The notes under the pieces were generated by a model. It searched no databases, had not been told where the DNA came from, and saw nothing but the letters and a program-made list of their open reading frames with translations. DNA of 64,000 nucleotides from Brevibacillus_H sp049846925 (GTDB lineage: Bacteria; Bacillota; Bacilli; Brevibacillales; Brevibacillaceae): positions 1-64,000 of the forward strand of contig NZ_JBNCMT010000024.1 of assembly GCF_049846925.1 (NCBI RefSeq), written 5' to 3'. The first letter of the stretch is position 1, and each line of letters begins with the position of its first letter. Positions 51,656-59,766 of the stretch are shown here, in pieces. The translations under genes and the position numbers were made by a program.

Positions 51656-53536
51656 ATGATGAGTAAAGTACTGTCAATTGGCGCAGGGTTAGCCCTAGGG
51701 GTTGTTGCTTCTGCTGTCTTCTTTGGTAATTTTTCTCCAAAACCAGGCGGTGCGGCAGGTAATAACACTGCTGCAGCCTCCAGCGCTGCCCAAAAAGTCT
51801 ATGTTCCTTTTGGTCAAAAGGATGAATATTATTTGTTTGCCTCTGGTGGACACTCCGGACAACTTTTTGTCTATGGAATCCCCTCCATGAGACGCATACG
51901 GACAGTTCCACTCTTTGGATACGATTCAGCGACTGGTCATGGGTGGGACAAGCATTCGAAGGATCAAATGGGTGGCTTTAGCTGGGGAGATTTCCATCAT
52001 CCGGCTTTCTCGGAGACTGCTGGTGAATATGACGGAAAGTATATGTTTGCAACGGATGTGGCAAACAACAGAGCGGCTGTCATGGATTTAAGCACGTTTG
52101 AAGTCGCTGATATGCTCCACGTGCCGAATACTGGCGGTCCACACTGTGCCGCATTTATAACACAGAATTCGGAGTATCTGTTCTTGCCGACTCGTTTCCC
52201 GATTCCACTCGGTCATGCTTATGCACCTTTAGAAGAGTTTTCTACCCGATATAAGGGTGTAATGTCAGCAGTAACCTTTAATGAAAGCACCAAAAAGCTA
52301 CAATTAGCTTATCAACTGATGCTCCCTCCTTGGTCATTTGACCTCTCTGATGCGGGCAAAAAAGTATCGGGAGATTGGGCAGTAATGACTTCGTACAATA
52401 CAGAAGAAGCTACAACCGAATGGGAAATCAACGCATCACAAAAAGAACGTGACTACGTCGTTCTGTTCAACTGGAAAGAGCTTGAGAAAATGGCAAATAC
52501 GCCAGGTCAGCATGATGTAATTGACGGCGTAAAAATGATTGACCCTTCCAAACATAAAGGGGCCGTCTATCTGGTTCCATGCGCCAAATCTCCACACGGC
52601 GTTGACGTGACTCCCGACGGACGCAGATTCATAGCTTCCGGTAAGCTTGCACCTGCTATGACGGTTTTCTCATTTGAAAAAGCATTTGATGCTGTGAAAA
52701 GCCAAAAATTTGCGGGAGATTTCAATGGAATTCCAATCCTTGATTACAATTCTGTCATGGAGAGGGAAGTGAATCCTCCTAACGCTCTTGGCCCACTTCA
52801 TACGCAATTTGACGACAAAGGCTTTGCCTATACAACCATGTTTATTTCTTCTGAAGTGGTGAAATGGAGTCCTGATAATGGTGAGGTTGCTGATCGCATT
52901 GCTGTTCAATACTCTCCTGGTCATTTAGTCGCTGCTGAGGGTGATTCTGTCAGTCCCGATGGGAAATATCTCGTTTCGCTTAATAAAATTGCCAAAGACA
53001 GTTATCTATCTGTTGGCCCCTCCCATCCAGAATCCATGCAGTTGATCGATCTGACCGGACCCAAAATGGAAATAATCTTTTCATCACCCGTTGATCCAGA
53101 GCCACACTATGCGCAGATCATCAAAGCTGACAAGCTGAAGCCGGTTGTAGTCTTTCCGAAAGATGAAGCGAGAGCCGGAAGTGTGTGGGATCAGAAGAAA
53201 GCACGAGTGGAACGAAGCGGAAATGTCGTGAACATTTATGGAACCGCCATGCGATCCAAGTTCATCTTTGATGCGACTTCTCCACGAAAAGACGTAGTCA
53301 CCGTGCGTCAAGGTGATCGTGTCGCCTTCCACCTAACGAACATTGATCTCGATCAGGATATAACTCATGGTTTCGGGATCAACGCCTATAATCAGACGAT
53401 GGAGGTTCAGCCAGGACAGACGAAAACCATTGAATTCGTCGCCGACAAAGCTGGCAGCTTCCCCATATATTGCACCAACTTCTGCTCTGCCCTACACCAA
53501 GAGATGATGGGATACTTACTGGTGCAGCCACGATAG
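51656..53536 (+). CDS. nosZ: Nitrous oxide reductase, clade II (Sec-type)
   Basis: 626 aa from ATG 51656 (GGGAGG upstream). It reduces N2O to N2. CuZ His ligands are recognisable in GDFHHPAFSETAG, GGPHCAAF, KSPHGVDVTPDG, GPLHTQFDDKG and EPHYAQII. The cupredoxin domain at the C-terminus carries the CuA motif CTNFCSALHQEM (Cx3Cx3Hx2M). The N-terminal SKVLSIGAGLALGVVASAVF is hydrophobic and lacks the twin-arginine motif of clade I; it has no clear cleavage site, so the enzyme may stay tethered to the membrane. A hairpin lies just after the stop. Confidence 0.96.
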   Translation: MMSKVLSIGAGLALGVVASAVFFGNFSPKPGGAAGNNTAAASSAAQKVYVPFGQKDEYYLFASGGHSGQLFVYGIPSMRRIRTVPLFGYDSATGHGWDKHSKDQMGGFSWGDFHHPAFSETAGEYDGKYMFATDVANNRAAVMDLSTFEVADMLHVPNTGGPHCAAFITQNSEYLFLPTRFPIPLGHAYAPLEEFSTRYKGVMSAVTFNESTKKLQLAYQLMLPPWSFDLSDAGKKVSGDWAVMTSYNTEEATTEWEINASQKERDYVVLFNWKELEKMANTPGQHDVIDGVKMIDPSKHKGAVYLVPCAKSPHGVDVTPDGRRFIASGKLAPAMTVFSFEKAFDAVKSQKFAGDFNGIPILDYNSVMEREVNPPNALGPLHTQFDDKGFAYTTMFISSEVVKWSPDNGEVADRIAVQYSPGHLVAAEGDSVSPDGKYLVSLNKIAKDSYLSVGPSHPESMQLIDLTGPKMEIIFSSPVDPEPHYAQIIKADKLKPVVVFPKDEARAGSVWDQKKARVERSGNVVNIYGTAMRSKFIFDATSPRKDVVTVRQGDRVAFHLTNIDLDQDITHGFGINAYNQTMEVQPGQTKTIEFVADKAGSFPIYCTNFCSALHQEMMGYLLVQPR

Positions 53537-53546
53537 TAGTTATTGG

Positions 53547-53580
53547 AAAGACTGTTGAGCTTACAATCAACAGTCTTTTA
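53547..53580 (+). terminator. Terminator (possibly partial) after nosZ
   Basis: AAAGACTGTTGA (53547-53558) pairs with TCAACAGTCTTT (53567-53578), followed by TACTTTTG. The next nos-type gene follows in the same direction, so this may only reduce read-through. Confidence 0.75.
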
Positions 53581-53637
53581 CTTTTGAATGATGTTGTCAT
53601 GTGGAGGAAACCCTATCTTGTGAGGATGGTGAGATGA

Positions 53638-54213
53638 ATGTCAACCAACAAGCTCTCTGTTCCTTCCATGATTTCCATCGTGTTGGCTGCACTGCTTATA
53701 GCCGGCTCCATTTTCTTACCTTGGTGGGGTATGAAATTCTTTGCTCCACAATACCCAGAAGGCCTAGACATTATTGTTTATCCAAACAAATTAGCAGGCC
53801 AAATCGATATTGTAAATGGTCTCAATCATTACATTGGTATGAAGCCGTTTAGTGAAGACACATTTCCTGAACTTGATTACCTGCCTTATCTGATTGGCGG
53901 GTTGGCCGTACTGACACTGCTCGTCGCTTTTTTACGCAAGAAGTCCTTTCTGCTCGGGCTTATATTGCTTTTTGTCATCGGAGGTGCTTTGGGCATCTGG
54001 GATATGTACCGCTGGCTGGCTTCTTTTGGTACCGAGTTGGATCCTCGTGCTCCGATCAAGATTCCTCCTTTTGTTCCGCCGATCATTGGGAAAAACACAC
54101 TTGCAAACTTTGTCACACACAGTTACTTCACAACCGGCGCCTATTTGATTGGTTTGGCTTTTCTACTCCTGCTCTTTCCCCTGTTTATCGATAACCGGAA
54201 AAAACAACACTAA
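53638..54213 (+). CDS. NosB-like polytopic membrane protein
   Basis: 191 aa with about four helices (near residues 10-30, 82-100, 108-124, 160-180) and an outer loop after the first helix that contains EGLDIIVYPNKLAGQIDIVNG. Position directly after nosZ and topology fit NosB, the integral membrane protein conserved in clade II nos clusters. The name is inferred from context and shape, not from a catalytic motif. Confidence 0.65.
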   Translation: MSTNKLSVPSMISIVLAALLIAGSIFLPWWGMKFFAPQYPEGLDIIVYPNKLAGQIDIVNGLNHYIGMKPFSEDTFPELDYLPYLIGGLAVLTLLVAFLRKKSFLLGLILLFVIGGALGIWDMYRWLASFGTELDPRAPIKIPPFVPPIIGKNTLANFVTHSYFTTGAYLIGLAFLLLLFPLFIDNRKKQH

Positions 54214-54272
54214 CAGGTTGCCGCATAGGTATTCATTGCTCAAAGCAAACTACTAGCAGGGAGGTTTTGATC

Positions 54273-54860
54273 ATGAAAAAACAGCGTATGAGCAACATCG
54301 TAACTAACCTTTTCGTTCCTGTGATACTTGTTGGTCTAACTGGTTGTGCCAATTACGGTGCTCAACCGAATGTTCCAGCGCAGCCAAATCAAGCTCAGAT
54401 TCAAAGTGCGCAAGTGAAGAATGCACCAATCACTCGCAATAACATGAATCCGGGTGCTCCCTCTGTTGATCAACCCTATGTGCATAATTATGATGGGACC
54501 TACAATGGAACCAGACCAAATACGTATACAGAGCAGGATGTCCGATCAGCAGAACTTCTCTCTCGTCGAGTCACACAAATTGCCAAGTCAGTATCAGGAG
54601 TAAACAGTGCCCAAGCTGTTGCTCAAGGAATTGACGTCGTCATTGGTGTTGATGCAGGTGGGCATAACCCGTCAATTGAACGGCAAGTTCATCATAAAGT
54701 GAAAGCAGCAGAGCCTGGCTATAATATTTATGTAACAACTGATCCCGATCTGCAAAATCGCGTCCGTACACTGTTTACCGCAATGACGAACGTACGGCAT
54801 GGACAAATTACACACGGAATCAGCGGTATCATTTATGAGATGGGACGGAAAAGCAGATAA
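54273..54860 (+). CDS. YhcN/YlaJ-family sporulation lipoprotein
   Basis: 195 aa from ATG 54273 behind GGGAGG. Lipobox LVGLTGC (Cys about 25), a Gln/Asn/Pro-rich linker, then the YhcN/YlaJ domain: AELLSRRVTQIAKSVSGVNS and GIDVVIGVDAGG, ending with RTLFTAMTNVRH. Members are forespore or spore-membrane lipoproteins in Bacillus. It sits between the NosB-like gene and copA, but a role in N2O reduction is not indicated. Confidence 0.85.
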   Translation: MKKQRMSNIVTNLFVPVILVGLTGCANYGAQPNVPAQPNQAQIQSAQVKNAPITRNNMNPGAPSVDQPYVHNYDGTYNGTRPNTYTEQDVRSAELLSRRVTQIAKSVSGVNSAQAVAQGIDVVIGVDAGGHNPSIERQVHHKVKAAEPGYNIYVTTDPDLQNRVRTLFTAMTNVRHGQITHGISGIIYEMGRKSR

Positions 54861-54913
54861 GAAAACCCACCCGATACAAGCTTATGCTGGCATTTGGCGG
54901 GCAACAAACTTCA

Positions 54914-54950
54914 CCCCCCGTACATGAGCTGTGCGGGGATTCGTCTTTTT
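54914..54950 (+). terminator. Terminator between the YhcN lipoprotein and copA
   Basis: CCCCGTACA pairs (one G-U) with TGTGCGGGG over a 5-base loop; the T tract (TCTTTTTAT) starts five bases later. Confidence 0.6.
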
Positions 54951-54966
54951 ATCGCAAATGTATCAC

Positions 54967-57162
54967 CTATAATCGGATTCGTTTTAAACGCAAGGAATTG
55001 AGTACAACAGAAATAGAACTGAGTGCCATCGCACCACCAGCAACCCAAGGAGCCAAAAAACCAAGCATGGTGACCGGAATAGCAATCGTATTGTAGGCAA
55101 GTGCCCAAAACAAATTTTGCTTGATATTGACTAGCGTCTTTTGACTAATCAAAAATGAATCGGCAACACCATGCAAATCGCCATGCATAACTAGAATGTC
55201 TGCTGCCTCTATTGCAACATCTGTTCCTGTCCCAACTGCAATGCCGATATCCGCTAACGCTAATGCCGGTGCATCATTGACACCATCACCGACCATAGCG
55301 ACAACTCTGCCTCGCCGTCTCAACTGGTGAATAATACTGGCTTTCTCGGTTGGTAGGACACCAGCGTATACTTTGGAAACACCGATTTGTTTTGCTATAT
55401 GTGCAGCCGTTCGTTCATTATCCCCTGTAACCATGATTACTTCTTTTCCGAGCTTTTGCAGTCGCTCAATCGCAGCTTCCGAACTGTCTTTTACGGTATC
55501 GGAAAGTGCAATCATGCCTGCGAACTGGCGATTAATGGCTACATAAATGACCGTTTTACCTGCCTGCTCATACGTATTAGCAAGTAATGCTCCCTCTTGT
55601 ACAGCAATCCCATTTTCCACCATCAAGCGGTGTGATCCAATCAGCATTTCTTTTTCCATGACGGTAGCTTTCATCCCATATCCGGGCAATGCTTCACATT
55701 GGGTGATCATTGGTAATTTCAGTCGGTTGTCCGTTGCAAATTGAACGACGGCAGATGCTAATGGATGTTCAGAGCCTTTTTCAGCAGCAGCCACGAACTG
55801 TAGAAATGTGTGTTTCCCCCACTCATTTTTTGCCACGTGAACGTCTGTGACTTCCGGTTTTCCTTTCGTGATTGTACCCGTTTTATCAAAGATGACGGTA
55901 TCGACCTTCTGAACAAGCTCCAGATGCTTCCCCTGTTTGAACAGAATTCCTGTTTTTGCGGCTCTGCCTGAACCGACTAAAATCGAGGTGGGAGTAGCCA
56001 ATCCGAGTGCACAAGGACACGCAATAATTAGTACAGCCATTGCTCGCTCAAGAGCGATTCCGACAGTATGTGGTGTGAACAAATAAAACCAGGCGAGGAA
56101 AGTAATTGCGGCGATCGTTACGACAATCGGCACGAAAATTTCGGTCAATTCATCTGCCATTCGTTGGATGGGAGCCTTCGATGCCTGTGCCTCTTCAACT
56201 ATTCGGATGATTTGGGCCAAGGCCGTGTCTTTCCCAATCCGGGTTGCTCTAGCTTTTAACATCCCGTTTTGATTCATGGTTGCACCAGTAATCAGATCTC
56301 CCGCCCGCTTTTCAACAGGGAGGCTTTCACCCGTAAATACAGATTCATCTACAAAGGAAGTTCCTTCCAATATTTGACCATCGGTGGGAACTTTTTCCCC
56401 TGGTCTGATGATAAAAATATCGCCTACCCGCAACTCATCAATCGGCACTGAGGTCATCTCTTGATTGCGAACCACCGTGACCGTTTTGGCTTGTAATTGA
56501 TACAAGCTTTTGATGGCTTCCAGTGTTCTTCGCTTTGTCATGGCTTCCAACAGTTTTCCAATGAGTAAAAAGGTAATGATCAAGGCACTTGTTTCATAAT
56601 ACAACGTCACATCATGAGCTTCCGCATCTTTGAAGGCAAATGTCATGTAGTGGCTGTAGAAGAAAGCTGACGACGTACTGAGTATAACAAGTACATCCAT
56701 ATTGGCGGTGCGGTTCCGTAGCGAGTTCCAAGCCCCTTCATAAAAGGTGCGGGCAATAACGAACTGAATGGGAAAGGTGATCGCCAACTGAAAAAACGGA
56801 TTAGAAAACAGATCAGGTACCCAAATAAACGAGGTAAAAGAAAAATGAGTAGCCATTGACCAGAACAATGGGATCGACAGGAGTACCGCAAAGAGGCACC
56901 GAAGCGCAAGCCCCCTTATTTCCTTTTCTTGATCCCCCTGGACATCCTGTGTCGCGTGGTATCCCAATTTCTCTATTCGCTCTTTAATCACGAATTCATT
57001 CACTGTTTCCGGATTGTATTCAACGCGAGCTCTCTCCAAGGCATAGTTCACCTGTATTACTTGTACACCCTCTACTTTCGTTACAACTTTCTCGATTCGG
57101 GTTGCACAGGCTGCACAGGTCATACCTCCAATTTGATAAGTCACATGAGCAGTTGTTGGCAC
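54967..57162 (-). CDS. copA: Copper-translocating P1B-type ATPase
   Basis: 731 aa from GTG 57162, six bases after AAAGGGGAG; an in-frame TTG at 57186 lies before that site. One N-terminal heavy-metal domain (GMTCAACATR near 13-22). Eight helices, with the ion motif CPCALGLATPTS, phosphorylation site DKTGTITKGKPEV, SEHPLA, and MVGDGVNDAPALALADIG. It moves Cu+ outward. Encoded between nosZ-associated genes and a FixH-like lipoprotein, so it may supply copper to NosZ as well as detoxify. Confidence 0.95.
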   Translation of the reverse strand: MPTTAHVTYQIGGMTCAACATRIEKVVTKVEGVQVIQVNYALERARVEYNPETVNEFVIKERIEKLGYHATQDVQGDQEKEIRGLALRCLFAVLLSIPLFWSMATHFSFTSFIWVPDLFSNPFFQLAITFPIQFVIARTFYEGAWNSLRNRTANMDVLVILSTSSAFFYSHYMTFAFKDAEAHDVTLYYETSALIITFLLIGKLLEAMTKRRTLEAIKSLYQLQAKTVTVVRNQEMTSVPIDELRVGDIFIIRPGEKVPTDGQILEGTSFVDESVFTGESLPVEKRAGDLITGATMNQNGMLKARATRIGKDTALAQIIRIVEEAQASKAPIQRMADELTEIFVPIVVTIAAITFLAWFYLFTPHTVGIALERAMAVLIIACPCALGLATPTSILVGSGRAAKTGILFKQGKHLELVQKVDTVIFDKTGTITKGKPEVTDVHVAKNEWGKHTFLQFVAAAEKGSEHPLASAVVQFATDNRLKLPMITQCEALPGYGMKATVMEKEMLIGSHRLMVENGIAVQEGALLANTYEQAGKTVIYVAINRQFAGMIALSDTVKDSSEAAIERLQKLGKEVIMVTGDNERTAAHIAKQIGVSKVYAGVLPTEKASIIHQLRRRGRVVAMVGDGVNDAPALALADIGIAVGTGTDVAIEAADILVMHGDLHGVADSFLISQKTLVNIKQNLFWALAYNTIAIPVTMLGFLAPWVAGGAMALSSISVVLNSLRLKRIRL

Positions 57163-57306
57163 GAAATACTCCCCTTTGTCGATCAACTAATGAGCTTATC
57201 CACTACCTACCATATGCCAGTCCGCTCCCTATTAGAAATGGGAATCTCCCACCGGATGGATGAATAGGCTAGTGATGGACAGTAACGTTACATTTGAGGT
57301 GAGCCG

Positions 57307-57726
57307 ATGCGAATCGATAAATCATTTCTCCTGCGATTGATGATGATCGTAATTCCTCTCTTCATCCAATCCGCCTGTTCTTCTGCCCCAGCCGCAAAGT
57401 CCAATCAGGTGGTTACTAACGATCAGCGACATGTCATCCAAATTGATCTTCAACCGAATCCAGCCAAAATATTAAAAGAGAACATGCTGCACATCTCACT
57501 TCCAGCTTCACTTCAGCAAGAATTGAAGGAGAAGACAGTAAAAATCCAGCTTTCTATGCCGGGAATGGATCATGGAATATTGGAAGTGCAGGCAAAGCCA
57601 AACGAACAGGGCGAATATATTGCTCCTGTTACGCCTACCATGATCGGGGATTGGAAAGCTGAACTGAGTATGGAAGGAAAAACCCAGACGATTACTGCTA
57701 CCTTTGATTTCGATGCCGTCCGATAA
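57307..57726 (+). CDS. YtkA/FixH-like lipoprotein
   Basis: 139 aa. Lipobox IQSAC near residue 25, then a small beta-sandwich with LSMPGMDHGILEVQAKP and YIAPVTPTMIGDWKAELSM, the YtkA/FixH-like pattern. The Met/His-rich MPGMDHG could bind copper on the outer face. Divergent from copA and convergent (1 base apart) with the SafE-like gene. Confidence 0.8.
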   Translation: MRIDKSFLLRLMMIVIPLFIQSACSSAPAAKSNQVVTNDQRHVIQIDLQPNPAKILKENMLHISLPASLQQELKEKTVKIQLSMPGMDHGILEVQAKPNEQGEYIAPVTPTMIGDWKAELSMEGKTQTITATFDFDAVR

Positions 57727-57727
57727 T

Positions 57728-58414
57728 TTACCACAGCCAAGGGTTTATGCTGGGGATCCAGCCGTTTAGCACCATTCCTCGGCAAATCGAGATGACGCCA
57801 ATCAAACCAGCCATAATATTGGCTACGTATAAGACTTTATTGCGCAATGCACGGCTGATCAGTTTGGAAAACAGCCCGATGAACACCAGAGCAGGCAGCG
57901 TACCGATCCCAAAAAACAGGAGAGTGAGTGTGCCCTCCAGCCAATCTCCCGTTGCTGCGGCTTTCATATGCATGGCGTAGGTCAATCCGCACGGGATAAA
58001 ACCTAATAGCAGCCCGCTGATAAAAACAGGAATGACTCCTGTTTGTTTTTTGGTTCCTTCCAAAAACGAATGAATGACAGGTATTCGTATTGGGGTCCAG
58101 GCTGCGATGGGCAGAGCGTATTTACGATACACCCAGAGCAAAATAAAGAGCCCGCCCACAATGTTTGCGATCCCCTGTAACCCTACTACTTTACCTGCTG
58201 CATCGACGAACGAACCGATAAATCCCATAAATGCGCCCACAAACATGTAGGTAATGATCCGTCCACTATTGTAGGCCAGCATGGTTTGCATGACGGGTGC
58301 TGAAGATTGCAGCGTCCAGGTGCTGACGATGCCCCCACACATTCCGATACAGTGAGGTGCACTCAACAGACCCGTTAACAAGAGCAGCCCGTATTCATAC
58401 ACACTATTATCCAT
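57728..58414 (-). CDS. SafE-like membrane protein (sulfite exporter TauE/SafE family, cytochrome/copper biogenesis type)
   Basis: 228 aa, six hydrophobic helices. The N-terminal GLLSAPHCIGMCGGIVSTW is the hallmark Cys/His motif of the short SafE/DsbD-like group, and GLLLGFIPCGLTYAM is its second half. In Gram-negatives such genes adjoin ccoGHIS (fixGHIS) copper-loading genes. Here it stands beside a FixH-like protein and a Cu-ATPase, suggesting a role in copper handling for the extracellular copper enzyme. GGGAGGAG precedes the ATG. Confidence 0.82.
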   Translation of the reverse strand: MDNSVYEYGLLLLTGLLSAPHCIGMCGGIVSTWTLQSSAPVMQTMLAYNSGRIITYMFVGAFMGFIGSFVDAAGKVVGLQGIANIVGGLFILLWVYRKYALPIAAWTPIRIPVIHSFLEGTKKQTGVIPVFISGLLLGFIPCGLTYAMHMKAAATGDWLEGTLTLLFFGIGTLPALVFIGLFSKLISRALRNKVLYVANIMAGLIGVISICRGMVLNGWIPSINPWLW

Positions 58415-58480
58415 CCAAATCTCCTCCCTCTGTCCTCCTGTCTTCTTCCAATGTAAGTGAAACCTTGTCTATTTATGAAT

Positions 58481-58518
58481 AAAAAACTCGACATGCCTCA
58501 AACGAGCCTGTCGAGTTT
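58481..58518 (-). terminator. Terminator of the mrfA-mrfB operon
   Basis: Minus strand AAACTCGACA (58509-58518) pairs with TGTCGAGTTT (58484-58493) and runs into TTTATTC. The stem begins inside the last codons of mrfB. Confidence 0.8.
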
Positions 58519-59766
58519 ATTTTCCAATCGAGTCAATCGTTTTTGAAAGGAGCTGGCCTCCGCTTTGGAAGTGTGGCGCAGTAAACGCCCTTTCATTTTC
58601 CACTGTTCAAACGCTTTTCTTGCAAAGTGGAGAGCAGCTTCATAATCTTTGTGATGGTGCTCGTAGATTTTCGCAATCTCGGTGTACACCTCATCCGACT
58701 GATAATTGGTATCCCGGATGACACTCTCCCACTGTTGCAAGGCCGAAGACATCTTCTTTTGCTTTTTATACAGATGTCCAAGTGCTACCTTGGCTTTATT
58801 CTGTAGAGAATGTGAATCCTCCGCTACCTGCTGATAAATCTGACAGGCACGCTCATCTTCTCCAACCGCTTCATACCAGCGGGCGATTTCGAAACGCTCT
58901 TCTACTGACATGTCCTCATTGTCTGTTTCCAATAGCAGCTTGGAGATATGAATGTATAACGAAATCAAAGATAATACGTCCAGTTCATTATGCACAAGCA
59001 CTCCTGCAATACCCTCTGGATTTTTATCGGTGAGATAATCGAAGTAGAGAATAGGAGCCATGTGTCCAGGTACATCCTCTTTTCTCCGAATACCCAGCTT
59101 TACTTGCTCCAGAATTGACAGTCGACATGAAGGAAGCTCGTCTTTCCACAATCGTCTCGCTCCATGGAGCAAATCGTAGTGCTCGAATGTCGGCAACTCG
59201 GGAACTTCATCACGCAGCAAAGTATGTCTTGTTTTCACCTGTGGCCAATCGAAGGATTTGCCATTGAAAGTAACGAGGTGGGTGGACTGCTTCGCCTCTG
59301 GCAAAAATGACTGATACAACATGGCTTCTGCATGGGGTGCAGCCAGGAAATGCTGACGGACAACAACTGCATCTGGTTCAACACGGCTATAGCCGAGTAA
59401 AAAAATCGTGTTGCCTACTCCCCCATGCAATCCAGTCGTCTCGGTATCAAAGAATAACAGTTCCTCTGCCTTTCGTTTGGCTGAGGATAATGGGTGATTT
59501 GCAGGATGAGAATCCCAAGCAGACATCACGTCATGCAGCTCCGAAAAACGATACCGCCCATACTGATAATCAAGCGGATAGCGAACTTCCCGAATCATGA
59601 TGTATTCATCCAATTGTCCGTATGGCTTTGCTTGCAGTTCAGACCACTTTTCGATAAAAGGCACATCCCATGTAAGATCGGGCTCAGCTTGTTGACTGAG
59701 ATTCACTGGTGCTGCTTCCAATGACAAGTGACTTTTCATTCGGTTCAGCTTGTTTTTAAGTGACAT
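58498..59766 (-). CDS. mrfB: MrfB (YprB)-like RNase H-fold exonuclease
   Basis: 422 aa from ATG 59766 (AGGGGG nine bases upstream), overlapping the mrfA end. The DEDD-type nuclease core is visible: LLFFDTETTGLHGG near residue 105, LVTFNGKSFDWPQVKTR near 175, and HNELDVLSLISLY near 260. A C-terminal TPR-like region follows. In B. subtilis MrfA and MrfB act together in excision of mitomycin C lesions independently of UvrABC. Confidence 0.92.
   Translation of the reverse strand: MSLKNKLNRMKSHLSLEAAPVNLSQQAEPDLTWDVPFIEKWSELQAKPYGQLDEYIMIREVRYPLDYQYGRYRFSELHDVMSAWDSHPANHPLSSAKRKAEELLFFDTETTGLHGGVGNTIFLLGYSRVEPDAVVVRQHFLAAPHAEAMLYQSFLPEAKQSTHLVTFNGKSFDWPQVKTRHTLLRDEVPELPTFEHYDLLHGARRLWKDELPSCRLSILEQVKLGIRRKEDVPGHMAPILYFDYLTDKNPEGIAGVLVHNELDVLSLISLYIHISKLLLETDNEDMSVEERFEIARWYEAVGEDERACQIYQQVAEDSHSLQNKAKVALGHLYKKQKKMSSALQQWESVIRDTNYQSDEVYTEIAKIYEHHHKDYEAALHFARKAFEQWKMKGRLLRHTSKAEASSFQKRLTRLENKLDRLV

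Noticed and set aside
57282..57291. GTAACGTTAC palindrome before the YtkA-like gene as a copper-regulator site
   Set aside because: It does not resemble CsoR or CopY boxes and a 10-bp palindrome is weak evidence on its own.
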